From assembly GCA_011947345.1 (NCBI GenBank), contig JAAVTG010000620.1, positions 186,001 through 250,000 on the forward strand: a stretch of 64,000 bases of DNA, read 5' to 3'. Shown piece by piece: positions 10,826 to 20,545 of the stretch (positions are counted from its first letter, which is position 1; the number at the start of each line of letters is the position of its first letter). The position numbers and the translations under genes are program-made. Below the pieces are notes generated by a model that was not told where the DNA came from, searched no databases, and was given only the letters and a program-made list of their open reading frames with translations. This stretch comes from Phytophthora quininea. Its lineage: Eukaryota > Oomycota > Peronosporomycetes > Peronosporales > Peronosporaceae.

Positions 10826-12615
10826 ATGGCCGACTTTACAGTTTTCAACGAGAGCATCGTCAACGACGGCGGCGAGAGCGAGCAGCCGTCGGTGCTCAGC
10901 CCCATGTCAGGCTTCTCCAGCGACGCGTCCTCGTTCCTCTACGGTGGCGGGTATGCTCACGCCCCCAACACCAGACCAGCACCGCCGTATTCCGCCACAC
11001 TACGCACCAACTTCACGTCGGCAGCCAACGACACCACCACCAACAACAATGGTGCAATGGGGACTCGCCAGTATTCGACGATTCCACGACAGGACGAGTC
11101 GCCCGATGCAGCGTTCAGGGACTTCCGTACACCGGTCATGGCGGCTAACCCCGTGGGAGCAACGACACCACCGCTGCAAACGCGGGTGTCCAAGAGAAAT
11201 ATGGTGTTCACTATACTGGCTATCGTGGTGGGGACTGTCGTTGGCGTGGTGTTGAAGCACTACGAAATCAACACCACCGTGGCGAAGTGGGTCATGACTC
11301 CGGGCAATCTCTACATCCGAGCGGTGCAATGTGTGGTGGTGCCGATGGTGTTCGTGAACTTGGTGGTGGCGACAGCCGACATCATGTACAAGGGACTCGG
11401 CCGACGATTGGGTCTGCGGGTGACGGGTCTAATGCTGCTGTCGATCCTCCTTGCCATTTTGCAAGGCTGGCTGACAGGTGTCATCATGCGCCCTGTATTC
11501 TCCAAGTACAGTGCTGAAGTGACGGTGGCGAACACGGACGTCATCTTCGGCATCCAGTGTGGCAATGGCAAGTTTCTCCAAGCAGCTGACGACGGTGCAG
11601 TGACCTGCTCGGCGACGGATATCACCAGCGACGCCAAGTTTGCGCTGGACGACGTAAACCACGCGCTCGTCCGAAACGAAGCTCTGACGGGCACCAACTC
11701 GTCGCTGTCCGACAATGTGCTGGAGATCGTCAGCACGCTCGTTCCGTCCAACATCATGTCGGCTTTCATCGACAATACGCTGCTGAGCATTGCAGCGTTC
11801 GCACTCCCGCTTGGAGTGACGCTCGCGTTCAGCTTCCATGGGCCGGCGCAGCTCAACCCGCTGCTGGAATTCTTCCGCGAAGTGAACGAGACGCTTGCCC
11901 ACATGGCTCATTGGATCTTGGGCTTCACACCATTCGCAGTGCTGAGTCTGTTGGCTGGCTCAATGGCCAACTCGCTTCAAGACACGGTTGCGGATCATCC
12001 AATTACTCTCGTGCTGCAACTGGTAGCGACGCTCTTTGTGACTGTGCTTGTGCACATGCTGGTGGTGATGCCGGTGTTTTTCGTGCTGTACACGCGCCGC
12101 AACCCGTTCCGCTTCATGGGTCAGATGCTGCCGGCCTACGTCTACAGTCTCGGCAGCTCGTCGTCAATGGCCACCATGCCGATGAGCTTGCAGTGCATCG
12201 AAACGTCTCGCGAGGTCCCGAGCTCCGTCATGCACTTTGTGCTGTCCGTGAGCACTTCGCTGCACATGCCTGGTGCTGGGATTTACTTGGTGGTGGTGCT
12301 GTACTTCATGGCAGCCGTGGCTGGTTTCGAGGCCAGTTCGGCTACTACCACGCTGGTGATTTTCCTGGGCGTGCTGTTGACGACTCTTTCGGCGCCTCCG
12401 ATTCCTTCAGGTGTGCTGACGGTGCTGCTGCCGGCCTGGAATATTGCCTTCCCCACTATACTGTCCCCGACACGCTGTACGCGCTGGTCGTAGCTGCCGA
12501 TGTGTTTCTGGATCGCATCGTCACCGTCTGCAACGTCAACGCGCAAGCCATGCTGTGTCGAATTCTAGCCGACCAGGTCAACGAAGACCAGTTCGCTGCT
12601 ACGACAGTGCGGTAG
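10826..12615 (+). CDS. Dicarboxylate/amino acid:cation symporter (DAACS, EAAT-like)
   Basis: Sodium- or proton-coupled importer of glutamate, aspartate or dicarboxylates in the plasma membrane. After a polar N-terminus of about 125 residues come the membrane segments. Hallmarks are the re-entrant loop serine motif SLGSSSSMATMPMS near 12150 and HMPGAGIYLVVVLYFMA near 12265. The start at 10826 was chosen because the frame upstream lies in the intergenic promoter. The frame breaks at about 12470, where one base (probably a C in ATACTGTCCCCG) is missing. The family-typical end DTLYALVVAADVFLDR continues in the next frame to the TAG at 12613. Restored length is about 596 residues. No introns. Confidence 0.92.
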
Positions 12616-12739
12616 ACTACTGTCGATCTATTCCCGCTTGCTGTTTCCCAAGGTCTGGACACTCAATACATTCGTATTCTTTGATTAATATTATGCCACT
12701 GGCTAGCCACGGAAGATCCTGTGTCCTAGCTATTATGCA

Positions 12740-12899
12740 TCGTTTGGCGTCGTACGAGTCTCCGCTTGCAGTGCCCTGGCAGTTTGGCTGTCAGGGGAGT
12801 TCGGCTCCCTAGCATCTTGTACAGGCGAAGCTCTTCCAGCCAGGAGGAGTCGACTCACCGCGCGAACGCAGCAGGCCGACCCCCATTTGAGTTGAGTTT
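12740..12899 (-). ncRNA. Possible guide-RNA (omega/fRNA) scaffold downstream of the Fanzor ORF
   Basis: TnpB and Fanzor nucleases use a structured RNA that overlaps or follows the 3' end of the ORF. Just past the Fanzor stop there are two adjacent hairpins: GGGAG/CTCCC (12794-12808, 5-nt loop) and CCTGGCAG/CTGTCAGG (12774-12794, 5-nt loop, one imperfect pair). Only the position and the foldable sequence support the call; no family motif is visible. Confidence 0.2.
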
Positions 12900-14931
12900 T
12901 TAGGATAGCATGTTTTGGGCAGCGTTCACGTCTCGGTTCACAAAGTTTGTTCGGCATTTCTTGGATGGACAGCGAAGCACGGCTCGGTTAGGTAAGGGCG
13001 CTTTGTGGGGCTTTGGGCGCAGTCGAGCATACTTCACCTCTCCGAAGCACTGACAGCATAGCTTGCTGGTGCGAAATTCATCGACGTAAATGATCATCGC
13101 TCTGGCTTCGAGTGCTTTCATTATGCCTTTGACAGGAGTAGGGGGCTTAATGCGAGCTCGGCGAGACCAGTCGCCATAACCAATACAAACTTGCGTGCTA
13201 ACCTTCGGCACAAACCGCTTGGCAAAGCCAGCGAGCGCACGCTTCTTCCCGACCTTGTTGGAAAACCGCCGGTTGGGGAACGCATGCTGTGAGGAGAAGT
13301 CGACCAAGCAGTCGAGCTCTCTCCAGAGTACAGTGAGGTTGTCAGCGTACGTAGCGTATTCATGGGTCTTAAAGCTCGGCATAGCGTCAAGCGCTGCGAC
13401 GTATCTTGGGTTGTCCTGTTTGAGCCGTTTGAACCAACGCTGCTGGTCATAGTAGCCTGCTTTGTGCCAGTACTCACGAGAGGATATCTCCAAGATCTGC
13501 TTGCCATCTTTGTAGAGGCAATTCTTCTTCTTTCTTTTGCACCTCCCCGACTTTGAAGCCAGCGATTTCGGCGGCGCCGCTTGCCTCGCAGTCGACCTTT
13601 GCTAACGGCAGTGATCATAGAGCGCATTCCCGGACCCACTCCGATGAAGACGTCTGGGTGATACCCGGCGGGAAGTCGGTAAAACTCGGGATTATGGGGC
13701 TGCTTCTTGTACTTGTACTTGTACTTCAGACGATTTTGGTTTTGACCAGCCAGCGAATGCTCGTAGTCGCAGGGTTTCCACAATAGGATTAAAGCATCCA
13801 CTCCGTCCGTCTTGATCTCGTTGGCAAAGAGATGACTAGCATGGCGTTTCTTTACGGTGGGGTCGAGGTCTCGAAAAGCATCTCCACGATACGGCGAGCT
13901 CCGTTGGGCAGTCTCGTATCTCGATACATCAAATGCCATGCGCATGACCATCTCTTTGTTGTTCTGAAAGTGCGCTTCCCGCGTAGGACCATGTTGCATC
14001 GGTTCTTGGCCACCGCACAGACGCACGCTATGCATCTGGAAAACGTGGGCGCACAGGTTGTGCAGAGAGCTGGTGTTGATGGTAATGCAATGTGATACAC
14101 ACGTCTTGGTGTGTGGCAGCAAGGAAAACGAGCACACGCCCTTCTCTCGAGGAGCGTCAAGCTGTCGCTCCACCACCACTCTCAGAATCTCTCGCAAGCA
14201 ACCCACAAAGTATCCTGTGTTCTCAAATAATCTTCGTTTTGTCGGGATCATGCCCACATCAGTCTCACCTCCGTCGCTGGTTCTCCCACAGGACCACAAC
14301 CATCTTGATAAAATATCCCCTTGATAATGCAACTGGTCTGCCTTGAATTGGTGCCGTACTTGATGGTAATGTACATGCGCAGACGCTTGATAAACTGCAA
14401 GACTACGTGGTTTTTGCGTTAATCTCCCTCTGCGTCGACAAGTCGTGCAGCAGCGAGCTGTAAAACTTTATCATCACAGGACTGTACTGTTGGGAGCGGT
14501 GCCGGTTAACCTTGTACTCGTAGATCATTTGAAGCAGCCGATACTTGACTTCGATCTCCATGCCTTGGCCGGCGTGAATACGATTATACACAGGAGGGGG
14601 ACCAACAGAGCCATTCGCTCGCTTTTGCAGCACTTCAGTACAGCACGTGTAAAAACTCGTCGGTCAGATCTGGGCAGCGCCAACCAGAGGCACAGCACTT
14701 CAACATGTGGAGATTAGCTACGTGCCAAGCCTCCACCGCGACTTTGTGGAGAGCCTTGACAGACGCCTCGATCTCTTCTCGCAGCAGATCGTCCGAGCAG
14801 ACCTGGTTGAGCTTGCAGGTCACGGAGGTGTACATGTGTGACTTGCTCCACAGCATCTCTTCGAGGGTAAGAGCTCGCCGACGCATGGGTCTACGAGCTC
14901 CCCACAAAGCTACTAGTAGTTGTGGGCGCAA
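12900..14931 (-). mobile_element. Fanzor-type (eukaryotic TnpB-like) RuvC nuclease element, disrupted
   Basis: Runs from 14931 down to TAA at 12900 in five frame segments, about 680 residues. N-terminal helices (LREEIEASVKAL, AWHVANLHMLKCC) lead to the GVCSFSLLPHTKT strand, IKTDGVDALILLW and the RuvC-I region FIGVGPGMRSMITAVSKG. Then come ISSREYWHKAGYY, TPVKGIMKALEARA, VDEFRTSKLCCQC, a four-cysteine zinc ribbon (CCQC, CPSKKC) and RuvC-III NRDVNAAQN. In active relatives the RuvC-I motif reads GVDPG; here the Asp is Gly (GGT, 13634-13636). Frame joins near 14640, 14400, between 14230 and 14335, and near 13540 fit base losses, some in homopolymers (A run at 14402, T run near 14650), so they may be sequencing errors. 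No terminal repeats or transposase partner were found. Confidence 0.8.
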
Positions 14932-15658
14932 GACGGCAAGACCGAAAGTGAACAGTGCTCACCCCACTATGACCCCATGCAGCAAATGGTGGCTTTGGAG
15001 TCCTTCTCAACCCAGATGCTCGTCGTTTTCTGATGGACCACAAATGTTCTCTTCCTTTCTACAATGTATGGAACTGTTAGACTTTAATGTGTGTGTTGCA
15101 CCGTCAGTTTGGAAGTGAGGGGAACTTCCTGCAGGTCAAGGCCATGCGTTCCCCTCCAGTCCTTACATCCCTCGGTAAGTGCGAATGAGAGTGGCGTGGT
15201 TTAGAACTTTCTGATTGACATCTAAATTTAGGCATATCTAGATCCGTTCAGAATCAACTTTAACAGGAACGCATGAACCGAGTGCGACTACATGACGGCA
15301 CTAGCAAGTACGCACTCGGGACGTAGTCCTTACGCGAGCACAGCGGCTCGCCGGCTCACCGCTTCTATGGGTCAGCAAGGAAGACCATCTCCTTTTTGCT
15401 GTTGGTGTTGTCACGCCGGCCGCCTCTGACAAGCGGCATATACACTATGTCGGACGCCATCACTCCAAACCACAAGCGCCGCCTTGGACTATTCCTGCGA
15501 TGGCAGTGCGGCCGCCAAGGAAGAGCTGCCGGGGCTTTGACGGGGCTCGCTCGCTCTGCGGCGCGAAATACCGATCGTCGACGACCAAGAATTCCGCTTC
15601 ATTTGATTACCGCAGCCTCCTTAGACGCCTCATAAATGCTGCTTCACTTCCTCTACGT
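14932..15658. other. Intergenic between the Fanzor element and glutamate-cysteine ligase
   Basis: I see no supported gene. A 7-bp inverted repeat GGGGAAC/GTTCCCC (15119-15125 and 15148-15154) could form a hairpin but matches nothing I know. A short open stretch at 15396-15635 has no recognisable domain. Confidence 0.4.
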
Positions 15659-17989
15659 TTACTCGTGGCATGTGCTGCAAACGTTATCGGCGGTGTTGCG
15701 CCCAAAGTACCGCTGGAGCAGTGCCTGGCGCTTCTCCGCGGCGACGCCACTGCTCTTCAGTGGCACGCGGTAGGCTGCTTGGCCACGCACCGGGGCAATC
15801 TTGAACTCGCCCAGCAGCTCGGGGCACTGCTTCAAGCCCTCGCCGATCTGCTGGCACTCGGTCAGCAGGTCGAACGCGGTCGAGTGCGGCACCACCGAGT
15901 CGTGACGGTAGTCTGGGTGTGCGAACACAAAGCGACGCATCCAAGTGGCCGCCGTGGGCAGCTCACCCGTTGCGCGCTTGGCGATCAAGCACATGTACTT
16001 CTGCACTAACGTCCTCGTGGCTTCGTCGCACTCGATGTAGTCTAGGTAGGCGTAGACCAAGGGGATCAGACCAGGGAAGTACGTGCCCTTGCCCAGCATA
16101 ATCTCGGCAATGGTCATGAGTTGACTGGCGTCGGGATCTTCGTGCAGTTGGCACGATCCCTTGGAGCAGCAGTCGTCCACCTCAGGGGAGCCAAGTGACA
16201 CCGGAAGTGGAACTTCTCGTCCAGCACTGCGTTGACACGGTGGGCAGCCTCCATGTTGTCGTTCACCTTCGACAGCGGTATGTACAAGTTCAGGTCGAAC
16301 GTGAGGATGACGCGGGAGACGAGAGCGATGAACACCGTGAAGGCTGCATTCTCAAAGTCCGTCAGTTGGATCTCCATGGAGCGGAACTCGGTACGCCAGC
16401 CAATGTGAGGGCCGTCGTGGTCTGCCGAGACTGGCGGAGGCGGTTTCCAGCGGACAGTCTGCCAGTTCGTCGACTGGATGTTCTCGAAGTGGTCAGTCTC
16501 ATGCTCATTATCCAAGTGCAGTCGCTGCTTGTAGATCACGAGCGGGTCGCGGATGAACAAGTGCGAGATGTGGAGCGCCAGCAGTCGGTCAACACCAGCC
16601 TTGATGAGCGTGTCGTACGACTTCTCGTCGTAGGGCACTTCCACGTCGTTGTACTTGTCTGTCAACGTATGCGGGTCCTCGCCCTGCTTGTGGTTGCAGA
16701 TAAACGTCGAGATGCCTTCATAGCGAGATTTGGGGAGGCGTTTAATGCCGTTACCAGCCATGTGGGCGTACTTCGCCTTGGTCTCCTCGTCAGTTGGGGG
16801 TGGAGCTTCGCCAAGCTCCTGAGGGGTTCGGTCGTCCACCGCAGCGGAGATGGTGGCCCAGCGCACATCCGTGTCCGCGAGCTTGCCCTTCAAGATCGGC
16901 GTCGCGGCCGTCAGCGCCAGCAGAATTGGCGAAAGAACTCCCAGGTGGTCATACAAGTGTCTCGACTCGCCCACGTTCTTGGCCTGAAACGTCACTTGCA
17001 GACAGCACATGCCCATGCCAAAGGCCATGGCGTCCATGTGGATAAAGCCCGGGTACGGCTCAGGCTTCCTCTCCGACGCCTCGGCCGCCTTCGAGATCTT
17101 GTTCAGCACCTCCTTCGTGTCACAAAGTCCCTGCAGTTTCTTCCCCGTCGCAGTAGGCGATTTGGACATGGCCTCTGCATTATCCTCCGAGTTGGACGTG
17201 GAGCTCGGAGACGTCGGCGCCGATCCGTAAGGCGACACATCTCTTTGCTCTCATAGTGGGGACGGGACTTCTCCGCCGTCCAGAGCTTCTGCGCCTGCTC
17301 CGCCTCCAGTCTCGCCTCCGTGTACACGTCTCTGAAAATGGGCACTCGGATGTCCACTTTCCTCGTCCTCCGCTGGCGAATGTTCCTCGTCAGCGTGGCG
17401 AATCTCGGGTGCGGGTTGATGACGGCATCACTAATGTAGTCCGACTTGGCCACTTCTCCGTGGTTCTTGGTGGGCGGCGTGGTGTAGTCCCCCACCCCCA
17501 TCATGGGGAACGCAGTGACGCTGGGGGCGATCTCGTCCTCCTTGAGCAGCGCCAGCAGTCTCGCTCTTCGGAGCCGCATGTTGCCTTCCACCTTGCGGAG
17601 GTCGCTCGTGAACCCACCGTAGGGCATACTGGGCGTGCCCTCAATCATCCAGGCGCCGTACTCGGGCACCCAGTTGCAGCCGTCCACGCAGCCGCCGCTG
17701 GTAGGACTGGAGACGGCCTCCTGCTGCGCGTCGTGCGACTTCTTCTCCTTGGCCTGCAGCTGCTGCAGGATCTCGGCGCCGCGCAGTGCCAGGCGCGCTT
17801 TCTTGGCCTGCTTGTCCATGTGGAAGACGCCATACTCGAGCTCGTCGCCCCACTTGAGCTCGTCACCTTCGATGTCCTTGACGCGCTTGTACGTGTGCAG
17901 GAACTGGTCGATGCCCTGCGTGCGCACGTGCTGCAGCCACTGAGCGCGTCCGGCCAGTCCAGCGGACTGCCCTCCACCAACAGACCCAT
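15659..17989 (-). CDS. GCLC: Glutamate-cysteine ligase catalytic subunit (three single-base frame breaks)
   Basis: ATP-dependent ligation of glutamate and cysteine, the first step of glutathione synthesis, in the cytosol. It matches the eukaryotic GCLC family from end to end. Seen in order are MGLLVEGSPLDW, LKWGDELEYGVF, VPEYGAWMIEGTP, HPRFATLTRNIRQRR, MDAMAFGMGMCCLQVTFQ, the SKSRYEG-like KSRYEGI, LFIRDPLVIY, DHFENIQSTNWQTVRW, LTDFENAAFTVF, GLIPLVYAYL and ATWMRRFVFAHPDY. The start at 17989 gives the conserved N-terminus. Frame changes near 17945, 17243 and 16197 each behave as one lost base; with them restored the length is 777 residues, slightly above the animal enzyme because of an insert near 17200. 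No introns. Confidence 0.93.
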
Positions 17990-18159
17990 GATGCACACGG
18001 AGCGCGCCTGGGATCACTTGACAGAAATATCGGAAGTGAGTGGATGTCGCCAAGGCGGAACAGATGCACTGGCCAAATTTCTAAAAGGTGCTCAACATCG
18101 ATGACGCGATCGAGATTTGACATGCGATACGTCAAACCTCAGGATGGGCCGCTGACGTA

Positions 18160-18240
18160 TACAGTACCACAGTCAAAAGTCTTGGACCAACTTTATTTAA
18201 ATCTTTCTATATTTTAGAAGATTCATTCGAGAAAAAGAAC
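18160..18240. mobile_element. Possible Tc1/mariner-type terminus
   Basis: The sequence TATACAGTACC followed by AGTCAAAAGTCTTGGACC and a T/A-rich stretch resembles Tc1-like inverted repeat ends (TA-CAGT with a CAAAAGTCTTGG core). I found no matching inverted end within the next 2.4 kb, so this would be a solo end or a decayed copy. Confidence 0.2.
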
Positions 18241-19374
18241 GAGGTGAATAAGGCCTATCCAGCTACGCGGAGAAGCGTATATTTATATGGAGGTGAGTAC
18301 TGTTTAGAAATGCATGCATATCGTGCTGCCGGAGGGGGACTTAAATAATTAATCGACACTTCATAATATCTCACCTACTGTTGCCTTCAAATATGGTGCG
18401 AAACATCCTGCCGTGTTCTTGGCTCTTCGAATTTACTGTGCGACACTATCAGTGTGCATCTGATGTCACTAATGTTGCGTTGTTCTAGTAGTAGAAGCCC
18501 CCGACCCAAGCGTGCAGCCTCGACTCGACTCGACTGCACTGCTAGCTGTTGTCGTACTTTCTTTCATGAAGACTAGTTCTTCGTCTTGTTCGTCGCCTTT
18601 GCTGTCAGGATCCTCCTTGTCTAGCGTGAGGTCAATAATCGCTTGTCTATCAGCTGCTACTTGTGTCGGCGCTGAAGTCGTGATGGTGCCAGTCGCAAAG
18701 TTGATGCCCTGCAGAAACAACAACGTTAGACCATAACGATAAACTTCGTCTTTTTGATTTTTACTATGTAAATTGAAGAGGCCTAACTCATCGCGACATC
18801 TTGGTCATTGGTATAAGTCTCATTTTCTAAAGCAGGAAATTCCATGTCGTTTTTTTCTGCTAAGAAATAGTCGTCGCCGTCGCCGCTGTCATCTCTTTGG
18901 GCGTCACATGCAATCGTCATCGACTCGATTGCCTTATGAGCAAATAGCATCGATCCTGGTGGAAGCGCGTCGTGGCGTGACGGCGGAATCTGCTTAAAAA
19001 GTTATCAGCGAAGCAAATCTGCTTTGGTCTGCCCAAACGTTCGTCTATTCTGCTGACAATGAGAATTCCGAGTCCGTGCCGTTCTCTTCAAACTGTAGCA
19101 GATGATGTAAAAATGGCGTTAACATTTTCACTTGACAGAACGAGTTCCAATTCCGTGCCGTCCTCTTCGATCACCAGATGTACCAGCCCGTGATTTTAAG
19201 TCTGAGTATGCTGATCTTGTAGTCGCGCTCCCTGATCATCAGCTCGATGTTTTGGCTCAAACTGACGCGATGCTTACAGGGCATGTCGCTTGTCCATCAT
19301 CTCAATATATCTCGAGCGACTCAGCGCGGGTTTGTCGCAAACAAAATCCAGCGACATCTCACCTTCACTGAGCT

Positions 19375-19917
19375 TGACAATGATCCTTTATATTTGCCCC
19401 ATCAAGTCAAGGCCGTAGACCTCAACCATCGCCACCTCCTCGCAGTTGGCGACGCGGGAGGTGGCGACTTTGACCGTGTCCATTAAACGGTCTAGGTTGC
19501 TGAAAAACTTCATCATTTGAGCAAGAGTCCTCATGTCTTGAGAGCCGACCAACTTGAAGATCTTGGCGGTGGAAACTCGAGCTTAAGCAACCTTACGTAG
19601 TCTTTGGTGTCAACGCTGTCATTAGCTGCTTGATTTTGGCTTGAACCTAAGCTCAGTCGCGCAAATATACTCACTTGGTAGCCGCGGACCGAAACGATGT
19701 CTCCTCGTAGCTTCATAGCCTTACGGGACGCTTCCATTCCGTCTTGGTGGTGGCGCGCGTGGTCCTTGCTAAGTGTGTGGCATTCATCCTCCTCGTTCTT
19801 TAACACCTCCTTCGCCATCTTGACCGACCACATCTTCATGATAACTTCATGGTTGAGCCAAATTACGAGATAAACGAGTTTTGCCACCCAGTAGCTGCGG
19901 TCGGCACGCGTGATCAC
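19375..19917 (-). pseudogene. Unidentified coding remnant
   Basis: Two open stretches in neighbouring frames read as one protein-like sequence on the minus strand. The first (from 19917) contains SYWVAKLVYLVIWLNHEVIMK, then an acidic-basic helical part and KDYVRLLKLEF. After a one-base shift near 19560 it continues with AKIFKLVGSQDMRTLAQMM, FFSNLDRLMDTVKVATSR and VYGLDLMGQI before a TAA. The composition looks coding (amphipathic helices), but I do not recognise the family, and no start, promoter or upstream exon can be defended. It may be a relic of an oomycete-specific gene. Confidence 0.25.
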
Positions 19918-20545
19918 AAAAATATCGCGTGGTTTATCAGGACCGCGAGGCCACTTTTCTCCACTTCAATTGTCGCCAATAGTTTGGAGAGAGCACCCAA
20001 AACGTTTTGCTCGACGTTCTATATTTCACCATCCGGTATTCCGGGAAATCCAAAGACGCGTATTCCCCCTCCGTAGTCGAGTCCGACGATCTTCACCATC
20101 TGCACATCCACGCTATGAGGACTATACACCTGCCTACGTTTGATTGATCTATCAGGCCTCTGACGTATTTGTATTGAATGCGCGGCGTGGCAAGCTCTCG
20201 TTCTTATTACACATTGAAACAAGTGCTTAGGAAATAATGCCGGTAGATTCGCACGAATGCGGGCCTTTCATACTATCCCGGCATCTACAGTTAAAGAAAT
20301 ACATTCTCACCCTGCAACAGCGGAAAAATGGTGTCCATCCGCGAGATTCCCGAGATTCTAAATTTCGACCATCATTCAGCTGTGATATTAACTTTTGTGG
20401 TCACTGTACCTCCATTTCGATGGGATATGGCTACATCAAGGTCAAGTGACAGCACAGTGCGTGGCGGGAACTGCTCGCATGTTAATGCGCCAGGACGGCG
20501 ATGGGAACGTAATCTCTATGGTGGCGGCAATGACTGGTTGCTAGC

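Larger units (their letters stand above)
17990..20545. other. Gene-poor interval with ORF remnants
   Basis: AT-richer than its surroundings, and no gene here can be supported from start to stop. On the minus strand at 18469-18723 there is an open frame with the acidic IIDLTLDKEDPD, which resembles a SUMO-interacting motif but has no domain. The stretch 19375-19917 is listed separately. A Tc1/mariner-like end at about 18160 suggests old transposon insertions. The rest, 20000-20480, shows only short open frames. Confidence 0.4.

Noticed and set aside
12771..12812. tRNA-like GGGGAGTTCGGCTCCC arm
   Set aside because: The TTCG loop recalls a T arm, but no acceptor stem, D arm or anticodon arm can be built around it.
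16195..17256. 353-residue open frame on the plus strand
   Set aside because: It is the antisense shadow of glutamate-cysteine ligase; the GC-rich codon usage keeps the opposite strand open. The sense strand matches the enzyme over its full length.
15659..17989. Glutamate-cysteine ligase as a pseudogene
   Set aside because: Three breaks are all single-base losses with no substitution stops, conserved catalytic parts are whole, and the same kind of break occurs in many essential genes of the window.
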